Position numbers and translations under genes: made by a program
Shown: piece after piece, positions 41,335-50,046 of the stretch
Position numbering within the stretch: position 1 is the stretch's first letter
Layout: every line of letters starts with the position of its first letter
Assembly: GCF_014200435.1 (NCBI RefSeq)
Contig: NZ_JACHBR010000001.1
Location: 620,001 to 684,000 of the forward strand
Direction of reading: 5' to 3'
Source: Sphaerisporangium krabiense
GTDB taxonomy: Bacteria > Actinomycetota > Actinomycetes > Streptosporangiales > Streptosporangiaceae
Length of the DNA stretch: 64,000 nucleotides
The notes under the pieces: model-generated
What the model was told of the DNA's origin: nothing
The model's input: the letters and a program-made list of their open reading frames with translations, nothing else
The model's database searches: none

Positions 41335-43599
41335 CTAGAGCTTCTCGATCGGGGCGTACGCCAGCAGCAGGGTCTTCTCGCCGCCGGAGCCGAAGTCGAT
41401 CTTCACCTTGGCCTTCTCCGCGACGCCCTCGACCGTGACCACGGTGCCGAGCCCGAAGGCGTCGTGCGTGACACGGTCGCCCGGGCTGAGGTTCGGGATC
41501 GACCGCCCGCCGCCGCGCGACGACGTGGCCGCGGGGGCGCGCGTCTCGCGGACGGTCGCCGCCGTCCACGCCGACTTCTGCGGGTCGCTACGCCAGTCGA
41601 GCAGGTCGGACGGCACCTCGGCCAGGAAGCGGGACGCCGGGTTGAACGCGGGGGACCCCCACGAGCTGCGCACGGCCGCGCGCGACACGTACAGCCGCTG
41701 CTGGGCGCGGGTGATGCCGACGTAGGCGAGGCGGCGTTCCTCCTCCAGCTCGCGCGGCTCGCCGAGGGACCTCATGTGGGGGAAGACGCCGTCCTCCAGG
41801 CCGGTGAGGAACACGACCGGGAACTCCAGGCCCTTGGCGGTGTGCAACGTCATCAGCGTGACGACGCCCTGGTGGTCCTCCCCCTCGGGGATCTGGTCGG
41901 CGTCGGCGACCAGGGAGACCTGCTCCAGGAAGTCCACGAGCGTGCCCTCGGGGTTGGCCTCCTCGAACTCCTGGGCCACGGAGATCAGCTCGTTGAGGTT
42001 CTCCAGCCGGCTCTCGTCCTGCGGGTCGCCGGAGGTCTCCAGCTCGGTGCGGTAGCCGGTGCTCGCCAGGACCTCTTCGGCCAGCTCGGACAGCTTCAGC
42101 TCCTTGCCCCGCAGATCTTCCAGCAGGGCGACGAACTCCTTGATGGCGTTGAGGGAGCGCGTGGCCAGCCCCGGCGCCTCCTCCGCCCGGCGCAGGCCCT
42201 CCCAGAAGCTGACGCGCTCGCGGGTGGCGAACGCCTCGACCATGGCCTCGGCGCGCTCGCCGATGCCGCGCTTCGGGACGTTGATGACGCGGCGCAGCGA
42301 GACGGTGTCGTTGGGGTTGGCCAGCACCCGCAGGTAGGCCAGCAGGTCGCGGACCTCGCGGCGCTCGTAGAACCGCACGCCGCCGACGACCTTGTACGGC
42401 AGGCCGGTGCGGATGAAGATCTCTTCGAAGACGCGGGAGGCGGCGTTGGTGCGGTAGAAGACGGCGACCTGGCCGGGCGTGACGTCCTCGTCGTCGGCGA
42501 GGCGGTCGACCTCCTGGGCGACGAACATGGCCTCGTCGTGCTCGTTGTCGGCCACATAACCGATGATCTTGGGCCCCGCGCCCTGGTCGGACCAGAGGTT
42601 CTTGGGCTTGCGGCTCTCGTTGCGCGAGATCACGGCGTTGGCCGCGGACAGGATCGTCTGGGTGGAGCGGTAGTTCTGCTCCAGCAGGATCGTGCGCGCC
42701 TGCGGGTAGTCGCGCTCGAACTCCAGGATGTTGCGGATCGTCGCGCCGCGGAAGGCGTAGATCGACTGGTCGGCGTCGCCCACCACGCACAGCTCGGCGG
42801 GCTCCACTCCCCCGCCCTCCGCCACCGGCTCGCCGTCCACGGTGAGGCGCTCGGGCAGGCCGACCAGCTCTCTGATCAGCATGTACTGGGCGTGGTTGGT
42901 GTCCTGGTACTCGTCGACCATGACGTGGCGGAAGCGGCGGCGGTAGTGCTCGGCGACGTCCGGGAAGAGCTGGAACAACGTGACCGTCAACATGATCAGG
43001 TCGTCGAAGTCCATCGCGTCGGCCTCGGTCAGCCGTCGCTGGTAGGTGGCGTACGCCTGGGCCAGCGTGCGCTCCAGGTGGGTCTGCGCCTTGTCCTTGG
43101 CGGTGTCGTAGTCGATCAGCTCGTTCTTGAGGTTGCTGACCTGCGCGGAGAACGAGCGCGGCGGGTAGCGCTTGGGATCGAGCTCCAGCTCGCGGCAGAC
43201 CATCGCCATCAGGCGCTGGGAGTCGGCCTGGTCGTAGATCGAGAAGCTGGAGGAGAAGCCCAGCCGCTTGGCCTCGCGGCGCAGGATGCGGACGCAGGCG
43301 CTGTGGAAGGTCATCACCCACATGGCCCTGGACCGGGGGCCGATGAGGCGGTCCACCCGCTCCTTCATCTCTTTGGCGGCCTTGTTGGTGAAGGTGATCG
43401 CCAGGACTTCCTGCGGCTGGACGTGCCGCTCGGACAGCAGGTAGGCGATGCGGTGGGTGAGCACCCGCGTCTTGCCCGAGCCGGCCCCCGCGACGATCAG
43501 GAGGGGGCTTCCCTCGTGGACGACGGCGTCGCGCTGCTGCGGGTTGAGCCCGTCCAGCAGGGGATGGTCAACGGCGGGATTCGCGGCACGGGTGGACAC
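41335..43599 (-). CDS. pcrA: UvrD/PcrA-type ATP-dependent DNA helicase
   Basis: A 754-residue superfamily-1A 3'-5' helicase for nucleotide-excision repair and replication restart. The helicase motifs are in order: Q-motif LNPQQRDAV, Walker A AGAGSGKT, Ia ITFTNKAAKEM, II DEYQDTN, III VVGDADQSIYAFRGA, IV QNYRST, V TLMTLHTAKGLEFPVV and VI YVGITRAQQRLY. The C-terminal Tudor-like patch LSPGDRVTHDAFGLGTV binds RNA polymerase in relatives. GTG 43599 has no properly spaced ribosome site, but a CATAAT element ends 8 bases upstream, suggesting a leaderless mRNA. Mycobacterial uvrD1 occupies the same neighbourhood near sucCD. Confidence 0.95.
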   Translation of the reverse strand: MSTRAANPAVDHPLLDGLNPQQRDAVVHEGSPLLIVAGAGSGKTRVLTHRIAYLLSERHVQPQEVLAITFTNKAAKEMKERVDRLIGPRSRAMWVMTFHSACVRILRREAKRLGFSSSFSIYDQADSQRLMAMVCRELELDPKRYPPRSFSAQVSNLKNELIDYDTAKDKAQTHLERTLAQAYATYQRRLTEADAMDFDDLIMLTVTLFQLFPDVAEHYRRRFRHVMVDEYQDTNHAQYMLIRELVGLPERLTVDGEPVAEGGGVEPAELCVVGDADQSIYAFRGATIRNILEFERDYPQARTILLEQNYRSTQTILSAANAVISRNESRKPKNLWSDQGAGPKIIGYVADNEHDEAMFVAQEVDRLADDEDVTPGQVAVFYRTNAASRVFEEIFIRTGLPYKVVGGVRFYERREVRDLLAYLRVLANPNDTVSLRRVINVPKRGIGERAEAMVEAFATRERVSFWEGLRRAEEAPGLATRSLNAIKEFVALLEDLRGKELKLSELAEEVLASTGYRTELETSGDPQDESRLENLNELISVAQEFEEANPEGTLVDFLEQVSLVADADQIPEGEDHQGVVTLMTLHTAKGLEFPVVFLTGLEDGVFPHMRSLGEPRELEEERRLAYVGITRAQQRLYVSRAAVRSSWGSPAFNPASRFLAEVPSDLLDWRSDPQKSAWTAATVRETRAPAATSSRGGGRSIPNLSPGDRVTHDAFGLGTVVTVEGVAEKAKVKIDFGSGGEKTLLLAYAPIEKL

Positions 43600-43607
43600 C
43601 CCCCTAG

Positions 43608-43613
43608 ATTATG
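43608..43613 (-). promoter_or_regulatory. -10 element of a leaderless pcrA transcript
   Basis: On the minus strand CATAAT lies 8 bases before the GTG start of pcrA. That spacing places the transcription start at or beside the start codon. No good -35 hexamer is visible. Confidence 0.45.
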
Positions 43614-43764
43614 GCGACTCACCGACAGTGGACGCCTCTTCGCCCCCCATCCCGCCCCTGTTTCCGCGCCCGATGCGGCCGATCGGCTCAGCACTCCGGC
43701 AAGTCACTGGAAATATCAAGTTGCCGTGGTTTGTTCATGGCGCAGTGAACCGAGGAGGAACAGC

Positions 43765-44493
43765 GTGACCCCACTTGACGACGCCGACGTGAGCACCGTT
43801 CTGGTGGTGACCGCGCACCCCGACGACGTGGACTTCGGCGCGGCCGGGACCGTGGCGATGCTCACCGACAAGGGAATCCGGGTCGTGTACTGCATCGTCA
43901 CCGACGGCGACGCCGGAGGCTTCGATCGCGAGCTGGACAACGGCGGCATGGCTCAGCTGCGGCGCGCCGAGCAGACCGAGGCGGCCAAGAGGGTGGGCGT
44001 GACCGACCTGCGCTTCCTGGGCTACCAGGACGGCACGGTGGAGCCCACCCTGGGCCTGCGCCGCGACATCTCGCGGGTGATCCGGCAGGTGCGTCCCGAC
44101 CGGGTGATCACCTCCTCGCCCGAGCGCAACTACGTCCGCATCCAGCCGAGCCACCCCGACCACCGGGCCGTGGGCGGCGCGACGCTGGACGCGGTCTACC
44201 CCGACGCCCGCAACCCCTACGCCTTCCCCGAGCTGCTGGCCGACGAGGGGCTTGAGGCGTGGGCGGTCAGGGAGGTGTGGCTGACCGGCGGCCAGACCAA
44301 CAACCACTGGGTGGACATCACGGCGACCGTCGACCGCAAGGTGTCCGCGCTGAAGGCGCACGTCAGCCAGATCGCGCACATCGCCGACGGCATCGAGCAG
44401 TTCGTGCGCGGCTTCCTCGCCGCCAACGCCAAGGCGGCGGGGCTGCCGGAGGGCAGCTACGCCGAGGGCTTCCAGGTCGTGCAGACCGCCTGA
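43765..44493 (+). CDS. PIG-L family N-acetylglucosaminyl deacetylase-like hydrolase
   Basis: A 242-residue LmbE/PIG-L zinc hydrolase. The metal-binding signature AHPDDVDFGAAG is near the N-terminus and the third ligand region SHPDHRAVG follows about 130 residues later. Family members deacetylate GlcNAc-type substrates (PIG-L, MshB); the exact substrate is not determinable, and the Asp-Val replacing the usual Asp-Glu differs from MshB. GTG 43765 follows GAGGAGGAAC. An inverted repeat GTTCA-N8-TGAAC at 43733-43750 lies just before the ribosome site. The 3' end overlaps the convergent CPBP gene by 37 bases. Confidence 0.9.
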   Translation: MTPLDDADVSTVLVVTAHPDDVDFGAAGTVAMLTDKGIRVVYCIVTDGDAGGFDRELDNGGMAQLRRAEQTEAAKRVGVTDLRFLGYQDGTVEPTLGLRRDISRVIRQVRPDRVITSSPERNYVRIQPSHPDHRAVGGATLDAVYPDARNPYAFPELLADEGLEAWAVREVWLTGGQTNNHWVDITATVDRKVSALKAHVSQIAHIADGIEQFVRGFLAANAKAAGLPEGSYAEGFQVVQTA

Positions 44494-45353
44494 CCGCCGG
44501 GCCGCCCCGCGCGCCGTTCGAGGCGGCGCGCGGCCCGCGCGGCGAAGTAGCCGAGCGTGTTGGTGGCCAGGTGGAGCAGGGACGGCGCCGCCAGCCCGCC
44601 GCGCCGCCGCAGCTCGTGGAAGGCGGCCCCGGCCAGGGCGGTGGTGAGCACCGTGCCCGCGACGACCCGGACCGGGCCCTCCGCGGGGCCGTCCTGCGGC
44701 TCGCCCGAGGCCAGGCGGCTGAAGGAGGGGTTGGTGGCGGCCATGTCCAGCGCGGGCAGGATGTGCCACAGCCCGAACAGCGCCGAGGCGCCCGCGACGG
44801 CCGCCACCTGGCCGTGGGAGCGGCGCAGCGCGGCGGGCAGCACGCCGCGGAAGGCGACCTCCTCCAGCAGGACGGTGCCGAGCGGCACCTGGACCAGGGC
44901 CTCCTCCAGCAGGCGGGCCCGGGACACGCCGAGGGCGCGTTCGTCGAGGAACAGCGGGCGGGTGCGCGGCGTGAGCACGCCCGCGGTGTAGACGGCGGCG
45001 ACGGCGACGGCCAGGGCCCCGCCGATCGCGGCCCCCCGGCGCGGGGTGGTGAAGCCCATCTCGGGCCAGGACAGGCCCGCGCGCCGGCCCAGCGCCACCA
45101 GCGCCCCGGCCGCGACGGCCGAGGTCACCGGCGCCAGCCGCCGCGCGACCCGGTTGTTCAGCACATTGGCCGCCGCGAGCACCCCCACGGCCGGCACCAC
45201 GACCCGGCCGACGACGTTCCCACTTTCCCCGGGGGACCCGGAAGCGGCCGACTGAACTGACTTGCCGGCCCCATCGAGCTCAGTCCACTCCGTCGGCTCG
45301 GCGGCGCGTCCGGAGGAGGGGCGCGGCGAGATGGGCGGCTCGGAGGCGTTCAC
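44457..45353 (-). CDS. CPBP family intramembrane glutamic protease
   Basis: A 298-residue membrane protein with about seven to eight hydrophobic helices. It carries the CPBP/CAAX-protease motifs LLEEVAFRGVLPAAL (EExxxR), FGLWHILPAL and HLATNTLGYF, the glutamate, arginine and histidines of the active site. Substrate unknown; relatives act in bacteriocin immunity, prenyl-protein processing or sigma-factor release. GTG 45353 overlaps the whiB-like stop as GTGA, so it is translationally coupled to that regulator. The 3' end overlaps the PIG-L gene tail-to-tail by 37 bases. Confidence 0.87.
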   Translation of the reverse strand: MNASEPPISPRPSSGRAAEPTEWTELDGAGKSVQSAASGSPGESGNVVGRVVVPAVGVLAAANVLNNRVARRLAPVTSAVAAGALVALGRRAGLSWPEMGFTTPRRGAAIGGALAVAVAAVYTAGVLTPRTRPLFLDERALGVSRARLLEEALVQVPLGTVLLEEVAFRGVLPAALRRSHGQVAAVAGASALFGLWHILPALDMAATNPSFSRLASGEPQDGPAEGPVRVVAGTVLTTALAGAAFHELRRRGGLAAPSLLHLATNTLGYFAARAARRLERRAGRPGGQAVCTTWKPSA

Positions 45354-45616
45354 GAGGCGGCCCTGCGGCCCCAGCCCGGGGGGAATCGCAGGCGGCGGCG
45401 CTCGTCGGTGGTCAGACCGCCCCAGATGCCGTCGCGCTCCCCCGCCCGCACCGCGTACGCCCGGCACTCCAGGATGACGGGACAGGCGGCGCAGACGGCC
45501 TTGGCCCTGGCCTCCTGTTCGGGGAACGGCGCCTCGGGGAAGAACAGCTCGGGATCGGCGCCGCGGCAGGCCCCCCTGCTCGCCCAGCTCGCCTCGCGAA
45601 CGGCCCGCGTCCCCAT
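45350..45616 (-). CDS. WhiB-like iron-sulphur transcription factor
   Basis: An 88-residue WhiB-family regulator with four cysteines that coordinate a [4Fe-4S] cluster: GACRG, then AVCAACPVILEC (CxxCxxxxxC spacing), followed by the GIWGGLT turn and the basic tail ERRRLRFPPGWGRR. Such proteins bind the primary sigma factor and respond to redox or nitric oxide. ATG 45616 follows GGGAGGTG. Its stop overlaps the start of the CPBP protease gene (GTGA). The subclass could not be fixed from sequence. Confidence 0.93.
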   Translation of the reverse strand: MGTRAVREASWASRGACRGADPELFFPEAPFPEQEARAKAVCAACPVILECRAYAVRAGERDGIWGGLTTDERRRLRFPPGWGRRAAS

Positions 45617-45774
45617 GATGCACCTCCCGGCCGCGCGGCCCCCGCGCGTCATGACCGCGCGCGCCGGCCCGTCCGGCCGCGCTCCAATACGCCAGGTTAC
45701 GGGCCCGCCACGGGTGCCACATCCGCCCACGGGTGTATCCCGGCTCCCCATCACGGCGTAGCCCGCGCGGGCCG

Positions 45775-46485
45775 TCAGCACGCGTCGGCGGCGTTGTCGT
45801 AGCCGCCCGCGAACGCCTGCTGGCGCTGGGCCGGGGTGCCGTGCGCGTCCGGGCGCAGCCACTCGTCGGTGGGGTCGCCGGCCGCGGCGAGGTTGGCGAG
45901 CAGTTCCTCGTCGTCGCCCGCCTCGGCCTCGACGGAGCCGGAGTCGATCATGCCGCGCAGCGCGGCGCCCGCGTAGCAGTCGGCCTGCAGCTCGCGCTGG
46001 ACGTTGAGGCTGAAGTCGCTCATGAGCTGCGCCTGCACGGCGTGCCCCAGCTCGTGCGGGATGATCACGTACACGGCGCCGTCGCCGCCGTTCTCGTACA
46101 GCTTGCGCATCCACGCCTCGTCGTAGGCGACGAAGTGCCCGAGCGGGCAGTAGAAGGCGTTCTCGGGCACCGAGGGCTGCCCGCCGCACGCGGGCCCGTT
46201 CTCGCCCGAGTACGCCTGGAACCCCTGGAGCGGGCGGTAGACCCGGCCCGCGGCCTCGAACCTCTGCTGCCAGAAGCGCTCGGTGAGCGTGCGGGCGAGC
46301 TCGACGTCCTCGTCGAAGTTCTGGCCGAAGGACCGGGGCGAGGCGGAGGCGCTCCCGCCCGAACCGGCGTCGCCGCTCTGGTCGGGGTACCTGCGGGGGA
46401 AGCCGGAGGAGCAGCCCGCCGACAACGCCACGGCCAGCAGGACCGACAGGACGGGCAGGACGTACGACTTGGTGCGAGGGGTCAC
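45775..46485 (-). CDS. neutral zinc metallopeptidase lipoprotein
   Basis: A 236-residue exported lipoprotein. The signal peptide core is VLPVLSVLLAVALSAG with lipobox LSAGC near residue 25. The metallopeptidase motif IPHELGHAVQAQ (HExxH) sits mid-protein, with QADCYAGA downstream supplying the third ligand region, as in YpfJ-type neutral zinc metallopeptidases. GTG 46485 has AGGA at 6-base spacing; ATG 46494 three codons earlier lacks a spaced ribosome site but cannot be excluded. It is downstream of the two-component genes on the same strand. Confidence 0.85.
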   Translation of the reverse strand: MTPRTKSYVLPVLSVLLAVALSAGCSSGFPRRYPDQSGDAGSGGSASASPRSFGQNFDEDVELARTLTERFWQQRFEAAGRVYRPLQGFQAYSGENGPACGGQPSVPENAFYCPLGHFVAYDEAWMRKLYENGGDGAVYVIIPHELGHAVQAQLMSDFSLNVQRELQADCYAGAALRGMIDSGSVEAEAGDDEELLANLAAAGDPTDEWLRPDAHGTPAQRQQAFAGGYDNAADAC

Positions 46486-46525
46486 ACGTCCCATCCTGAC
46501 GGAACCGCCCCGCCCGCGCGGAAGG

Positions 46526-47158
46526 TCACACCAGACGGCGCGCGGTGGCCCAGCGGGACAGCTCGTGCCGGTTGGAGAGCTGAAGTTTGCGCAGGACCGA
46601 CGAGACGTGCGTCTCGACCGTCTTCACCGAGATGAACAGCTCCTTGGCGATCTCTTTGTAGGCGTAACCGCGGGCGATCAGGCGCAGCACCTCGCGCTCC
46701 CGCGAGGTCAGGGAGTCCAGCTCGGGATCGATGGACGGCGCCTCGGTGGAGGCGAAGGCGTCCAGCACGAACCCGGCCAGCCGCGGCGAGAAGACCGCGT
46801 CCCCCTCCGAGACCCGGACGATCGCGTCGGTCAGCTCCCTGCCGCTGATGGTCTTGGTGACGTAGCCGCGCGCGCCGCCGCGGATCACGCCGATGACGTC
46901 CTCGGCGGCGTCGGACACCGACAGGGCGAGGAAGCGCACCTGCGAGCCGGAGCCGAGCACCCGGCGCAGCACCTCCTGCCCACCGCCCCCGGGCATGTGG
47001 ACGTCCAGCAGCACGACGTCGGGCTTGAGCTCCTCGATGGCGCCGACCGCCGTGTCGACGTCCTCGGCCTCGCCGACCACCTCGATCTGCGGGCCCAGCT
47101 CGGCGCGGACGCCGGACCTGAAGAGCCGGTGGTCGTCCACGATCAGTACCTTGACCAT
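46526..47158 (-). CDS. NarL/FixJ-type response regulator (LiaR-like)
   Basis: A 210-residue response regulator. The receiver domain has the acidic pair VDDH, the phosphoacceptor Asp in VVLLDVHMPG, LALSVSD and the Lys of GYVTKTIS; the C-terminal LuxR helix-turn-helix has LTSREREVLRLIARGYAYKEIA and VKTVETHVSSVLRKL. ATG 47158 has GGGAG at 8-base spacing and is preferred to GTG 47164. The kinase gene ends 31 bases upstream, so they form one two-component operon. The pairing with a PspC-containing kinase and a LiaF-like neighbour suggests cell-envelope stress control. Confidence 0.93.
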   Translation of the reverse strand: MVKVLIVDDHRLFRSGVRAELGPQIEVVGEAEDVDTAVGAIEELKPDVVLLDVHMPGGGGQEVLRRVLGSGSQVRFLALSVSDAAEDVIGVIRGGARGYVTKTISGRELTDAIVRVSEGDAVFSPRLAGFVLDAFASTEAPSIDPELDSLTSREREVLRLIARGYAYKEIAKELFISVKTVETHVSSVLRKLQLSNRHELSRWATARRLV

Positions 47159-47189
47159 CGTCACAGCTCCCTCACACGCCGGTTGCGGA

Positions 47190-48410
47190 TCACGCCTGCT
47201 CCCGCTTCATCGTCAGCATTACCTCGGTCCCGTCGCCCGGTTCCGTCCGCACCCGCGCGCTGCCGCCGTGCCGCTCCATGCGGCCGATGATCGACTGGCG
47301 GATGCCCATGCGGTCGTCGGGGACCTCGTCCATGTTGAACCCCTTGCCGCGGTCCCTGACGAACACGGTGACCTCCTCGGGCTCGACCTCCGCGTAGACG
47401 GAGATGACAGGAGCCTCAGCGTATTTGGCCGCGTTGACCATCGCCTGCCGGGCCGCCTGCAGCATCGCGCGCAGGCCGTCGTCCAGGTCGCAGTCGCCGA
47501 CGCAGACGATCTCGATGGGCACGCCGTGCTCGTCCTCGATCTCGGCGGCCACCCGGCGGACGGCCGCCGCCATGGTGGCGTCGGCGTCGGACTTCGGCTG
47601 GTACAGCCAGTTGCGCAGCTCGCGCTCCTGCGAGCGGGCGAGGCGGGTGACCTCGAAGGGGTCGTGGGCGCTGCGCTGGATCAGCGTCAGGGTGTGCAGG
47701 ACCGAGTCGTGCACGTGCGCGGCCATCTCGGCGCGCTCCTCCTGGCGGATGCGCTCCGTGCGCTCCTTCTGCAGTTCCTTCCACAGACCGGTCAGCCAGG
47801 GCGCGGCGATGAGGCCGATGCCGCCGACGACGACGCCCGTGAACGCCAGGCCGGGCCGGGCCTCGGCCAGCTTGCCCTGCGCGGCCAGGAAGCCGATCGC
47901 GCCGATGACGACCAGGACCAGGCCGATGCCGGTGCGGATCCAGGACCTGCGGACCTGCCGGACGGCGTCGGTCATCCAGCGCGCGCGCCGCCCGGGGTCG
48001 GCCTGCTGCCACAGGATCAGCGTGCCGATGCCGCCGACGGCGATCGACCAGGTGCCGACGCCGCCGGTGGACGCGCCGGTGAGCCAGCCGAAGGACGTCA
48101 ACGCGGCGCCGAGCACACCGTACGCGGTGGCCTGTGCCCAGTCGCGGGGCGGCGCCTCACCGGGCTCGCGCGGGGTGAACATCCACAGCGCGGCGTACGC
48201 GAGGACGCCCAGGCCGTCCAGGACGCTGAGCAGCACGAAGGCGAGCCGCAGCACCACGGGGTCCAGCCTGAGCTGGGCGGCGGCCCCTTGGGCGACGCCC
48301 GCGACGAGCCGGCCTTTCAGCGGCCGGATCAAGCGCGGGTACGCCTCGGGAAGGGTGGGGGTCTCTGACATCTCCTGAGCATCGTCACACGTGAGAGGGC
48401 GGGAACGCAT
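47190..48410 (-). CDS. sensor histidine kinase with N-terminal PspC domain
   Basis: A 406-residue membrane kinase. A PspC domain (RLIRPLKGRLVAGVAQGAAAQL and the following helix) opens the protein, then further hydrophobic segments to about residue 205, a HisKA_3 region with the phosphoacceptor in HVHDSVLHTLTLIQ, and a GHKL ATPase with NAAKYAE, VRDRGKGFN and MGIRQSIIGRMERHGG. ATG 48410 has AGGGAG at 7 bases; the internal ATG 48371 (MSETPTLP) abuts its AGGAG and is less likely. It is divergent from the PspC/LiaF-like gene. Signal unknown; membrane stress is inferred from the PspC domain. Confidence 0.92.
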   Translation of the reverse strand: MRSRPLTCDDAQEMSETPTLPEAYPRLIRPLKGRLVAGVAQGAAAQLRLDPVVLRLAFVLLSVLDGLGVLAYAALWMFTPREPGEAPPRDWAQATAYGVLGAALTSFGWLTGASTGGVGTWSIAVGGIGTLILWQQADPGRRARWMTDAVRQVRRSWIRTGIGLVLVVIGAIGFLAAQGKLAEARPGLAFTGVVVGGIGLIAAPWLTGLWKELQKERTERIRQEERAEMAAHVHDSVLHTLTLIQRSAHDPFEVTRLARSQERELRNWLYQPKSDADATMAAAVRRVAAEIEDEHGVPIEIVCVGDCDLDDGLRAMLQAARQAMVNAAKYAEAPVISVYAEVEPEEVTVFVRDRGKGFNMDEVPDDRMGIRQSIIGRMERHGGSARVRTEPGDGTEVMLTMKREQA

Positions 48411-48504
48411 CAGGGCGCTCCCTGACTCCTGCCCTGAGGGCTCGGGGACGAGTCAGGGGTTCCCCGGATGGTGAGCCGGCCCCCGGACCGGCCACGATGG
48501 TGCC

Positions 48505-50046
48505 ATGACCGAACCAGGCGGTGCCGGCACGGCGCAGGACACGGGTGCCGACCCGGGCGAGCGGCGCGTCCTCCAGCGTAGCGACGAGGGACGCATGCTC
48601 ACGGGCGTGTGCGCCGGGCTCGGCCGCGCCACCGGGATGGACCCCGTGATCTTCCGCGTGGGCTTCGCCGTCCTCGTCGTGGGCTCGGGCATCGGCATCA
48701 TGCTGTACGTCGCGGCGTTCCTTCTCATGCGCGGCGCGAACGGCGCCCCCGGGTACGTCGAGCAGTGGAGCCGCAGGTCCTTCGACACCGAGACCGTGAT
48801 GGCGCTGCTGGCCGCGGTCTTCGCGCTCGGCCTGGTGATCAACCTGGCGGCCGACGGCATCGGCACCGCCACCGTCATCGTGGGCACCCTGCTCGCCATC
48901 GCGCTCCTCGCGGCGCACGCCCGCGGCGTGGACCTGCTGGCCGTGGCCAAGAGCCTGCCCGAGCGGGTCAGGCGGCGGGCCGAGGAACCGGTCGGCGACT
49001 TCCAGCTCAGCGGCTCCCTGCTGGGCCGGCCCTTCGGGCAGGCCGCCACGGCCGCCTTCGCCCAGGCCGCCGCTCCCGCGGACGCCCCCGCCGCACCCCC
49101 CTCGGACGCCCCGCCCCCGCGCACACCTCCCACGGACGCACCCGTCCGGGACGCGCCCGTCCGGGACGCGCCGTCGCCCGGACCGGGGCGGATGACGCCA
49201 GAAGACTTCCGGCAGGCGGCGCCCGGCGAGGCGCCCCGCCCGGCGTACCGGCCCGCCCCGGAGTACCGCCGCCTGTCCGACCTCGCGCGAGAGGCCCGCC
49301 CCGGCGGGTTCGACTCCTCCGGCGAGCCTTTCGCCCCGCACGGCCCGTACGGCTTCCGGGGCCCCAACCTGGCGTACGAGCCGCACGACTGGGCTCACGA
49401 CAGGCGCGCCACCGCCGCGCCGGCGCGGCCCAAGCGCCCGAAGTCGTTCATCGGCGGCATAACGATGCTCGCCGCGTTCGTGGTCGGAGGAATCATGGTC
49501 GCAACGCAGTCCCCCCCAGGCACGCTGAACTTCCCCGTCGTCGGGGCCTCCGTCCTGATCACCATCGGCGCGGGGCTGCTGGTCGCGACCTGGTTCGGCA
49601 GGGGCGTGGGACTCGTGGCCGCCGGCACGCTGATGGCGGTCGTCCTGGTCGCCGGCTCGACGGTGAGCGACATCCCGAAGAGGATCGGCAGCTACACCTG
49701 GCAGCCCACCGACGCCGCGGTGGCCGCGCGCACCTACGAGGTGGGCATCGGCGACGGCACCCTCGACCTGAGCGACACCAAGTTCGCGCCCGGGTCGCGG
49801 ACCCGGTTCGACGCCTCGGTGGGCATCGGCGAGATGAAGGTGATCGTGCCCCCGACGGCCCGGGTGGAGGTGTTCGGCCGCACCAGGCTCGGCGACGTGA
49901 AGATCGAGCACGTGGTGCAGGGCGGCACGGACGTCCAGCACGACAAGGTCCTGGAGCCGGACGCGACGCCTCCGGGCAGCCCCGCGGTCATCGAGCTGCA
50001 CGTCAAGGCGGGCATAGGCGACGTGGAGGTGCGCCGTGCGGCATAG
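48505..50046 (+). CDS. PspC domain protein with LiaF-like C-terminal domain
   Basis: A 513-residue membrane protein. The PspC domain (about 25-95) contains MLTGVCAGLGRATGMDP and a first helix; two further helices follow at about 95-140, then a Pro/Ala/Asp-rich cytoplasmic linker (about 190-310, with VRDAP repeated), three helices (about 312-395) and a beta-rich C-terminal domain (about 400-513) with YEVGIGDGTLDLSD, VGIGEMKVIVPP and VKAGIGDVEV, the repeated pattern of the LiaF/DUF2154 beta-helix. It probably modulates the divergent kinase-regulator pair. ATG 48505. A 58-codon gene overlaps its last 11 bases. Confidence 0.88.
   Translation: MTEPGGAGTAQDTGADPGERRVLQRSDEGRMLTGVCAGLGRATGMDPVIFRVGFAVLVVGSGIGIMLYVAAFLLMRGANGAPGYVEQWSRRSFDTETVMALLAAVFALGLVINLAADGIGTATVIVGTLLAIALLAAHARGVDLLAVAKSLPERVRRRAEEPVGDFQLSGSLLGRPFGQAATAAFAQAAAPADAPAAPPSDAPPPRTPPTDAPVRDAPVRDAPSPGPGRMTPEDFRQAAPGEAPRPAYRPAPEYRRLSDLAREARPGGFDSSGEPFAPHGPYGFRGPNLAYEPHDWAHDRRATAAPARPKRPKSFIGGITMLAAFVVGGIMVATQSPPGTLNFPVVGASVLITIGAGLLVATWFGRGVGLVAAGTLMAVVLVAGSTVSDIPKRIGSYTWQPTDAAVAARTYEVGIGDGTLDLSDTKFAPGSRTRFDASVGIGEMKVIVPPTARVEVFGRTRLGDVKIEHVVQGGTDVQHDKVLEPDATPPGSPAVIELHVKAGIGDVEVRRAA

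Noticed and set aside
41167-43764. Plus-strand frame running opposite pcrA into the PIG-L gene
   Set aside because: Only its 3' part, from GTG 43765, is a real gene; the rest is the complement of the helicase.
49305-49320. tRNA-like T-loop sequence GGTTCGACTCC
   Set aside because: Lies in the coding linker of the PspC/LiaF-like gene with no acceptor or anticodon arms around it.
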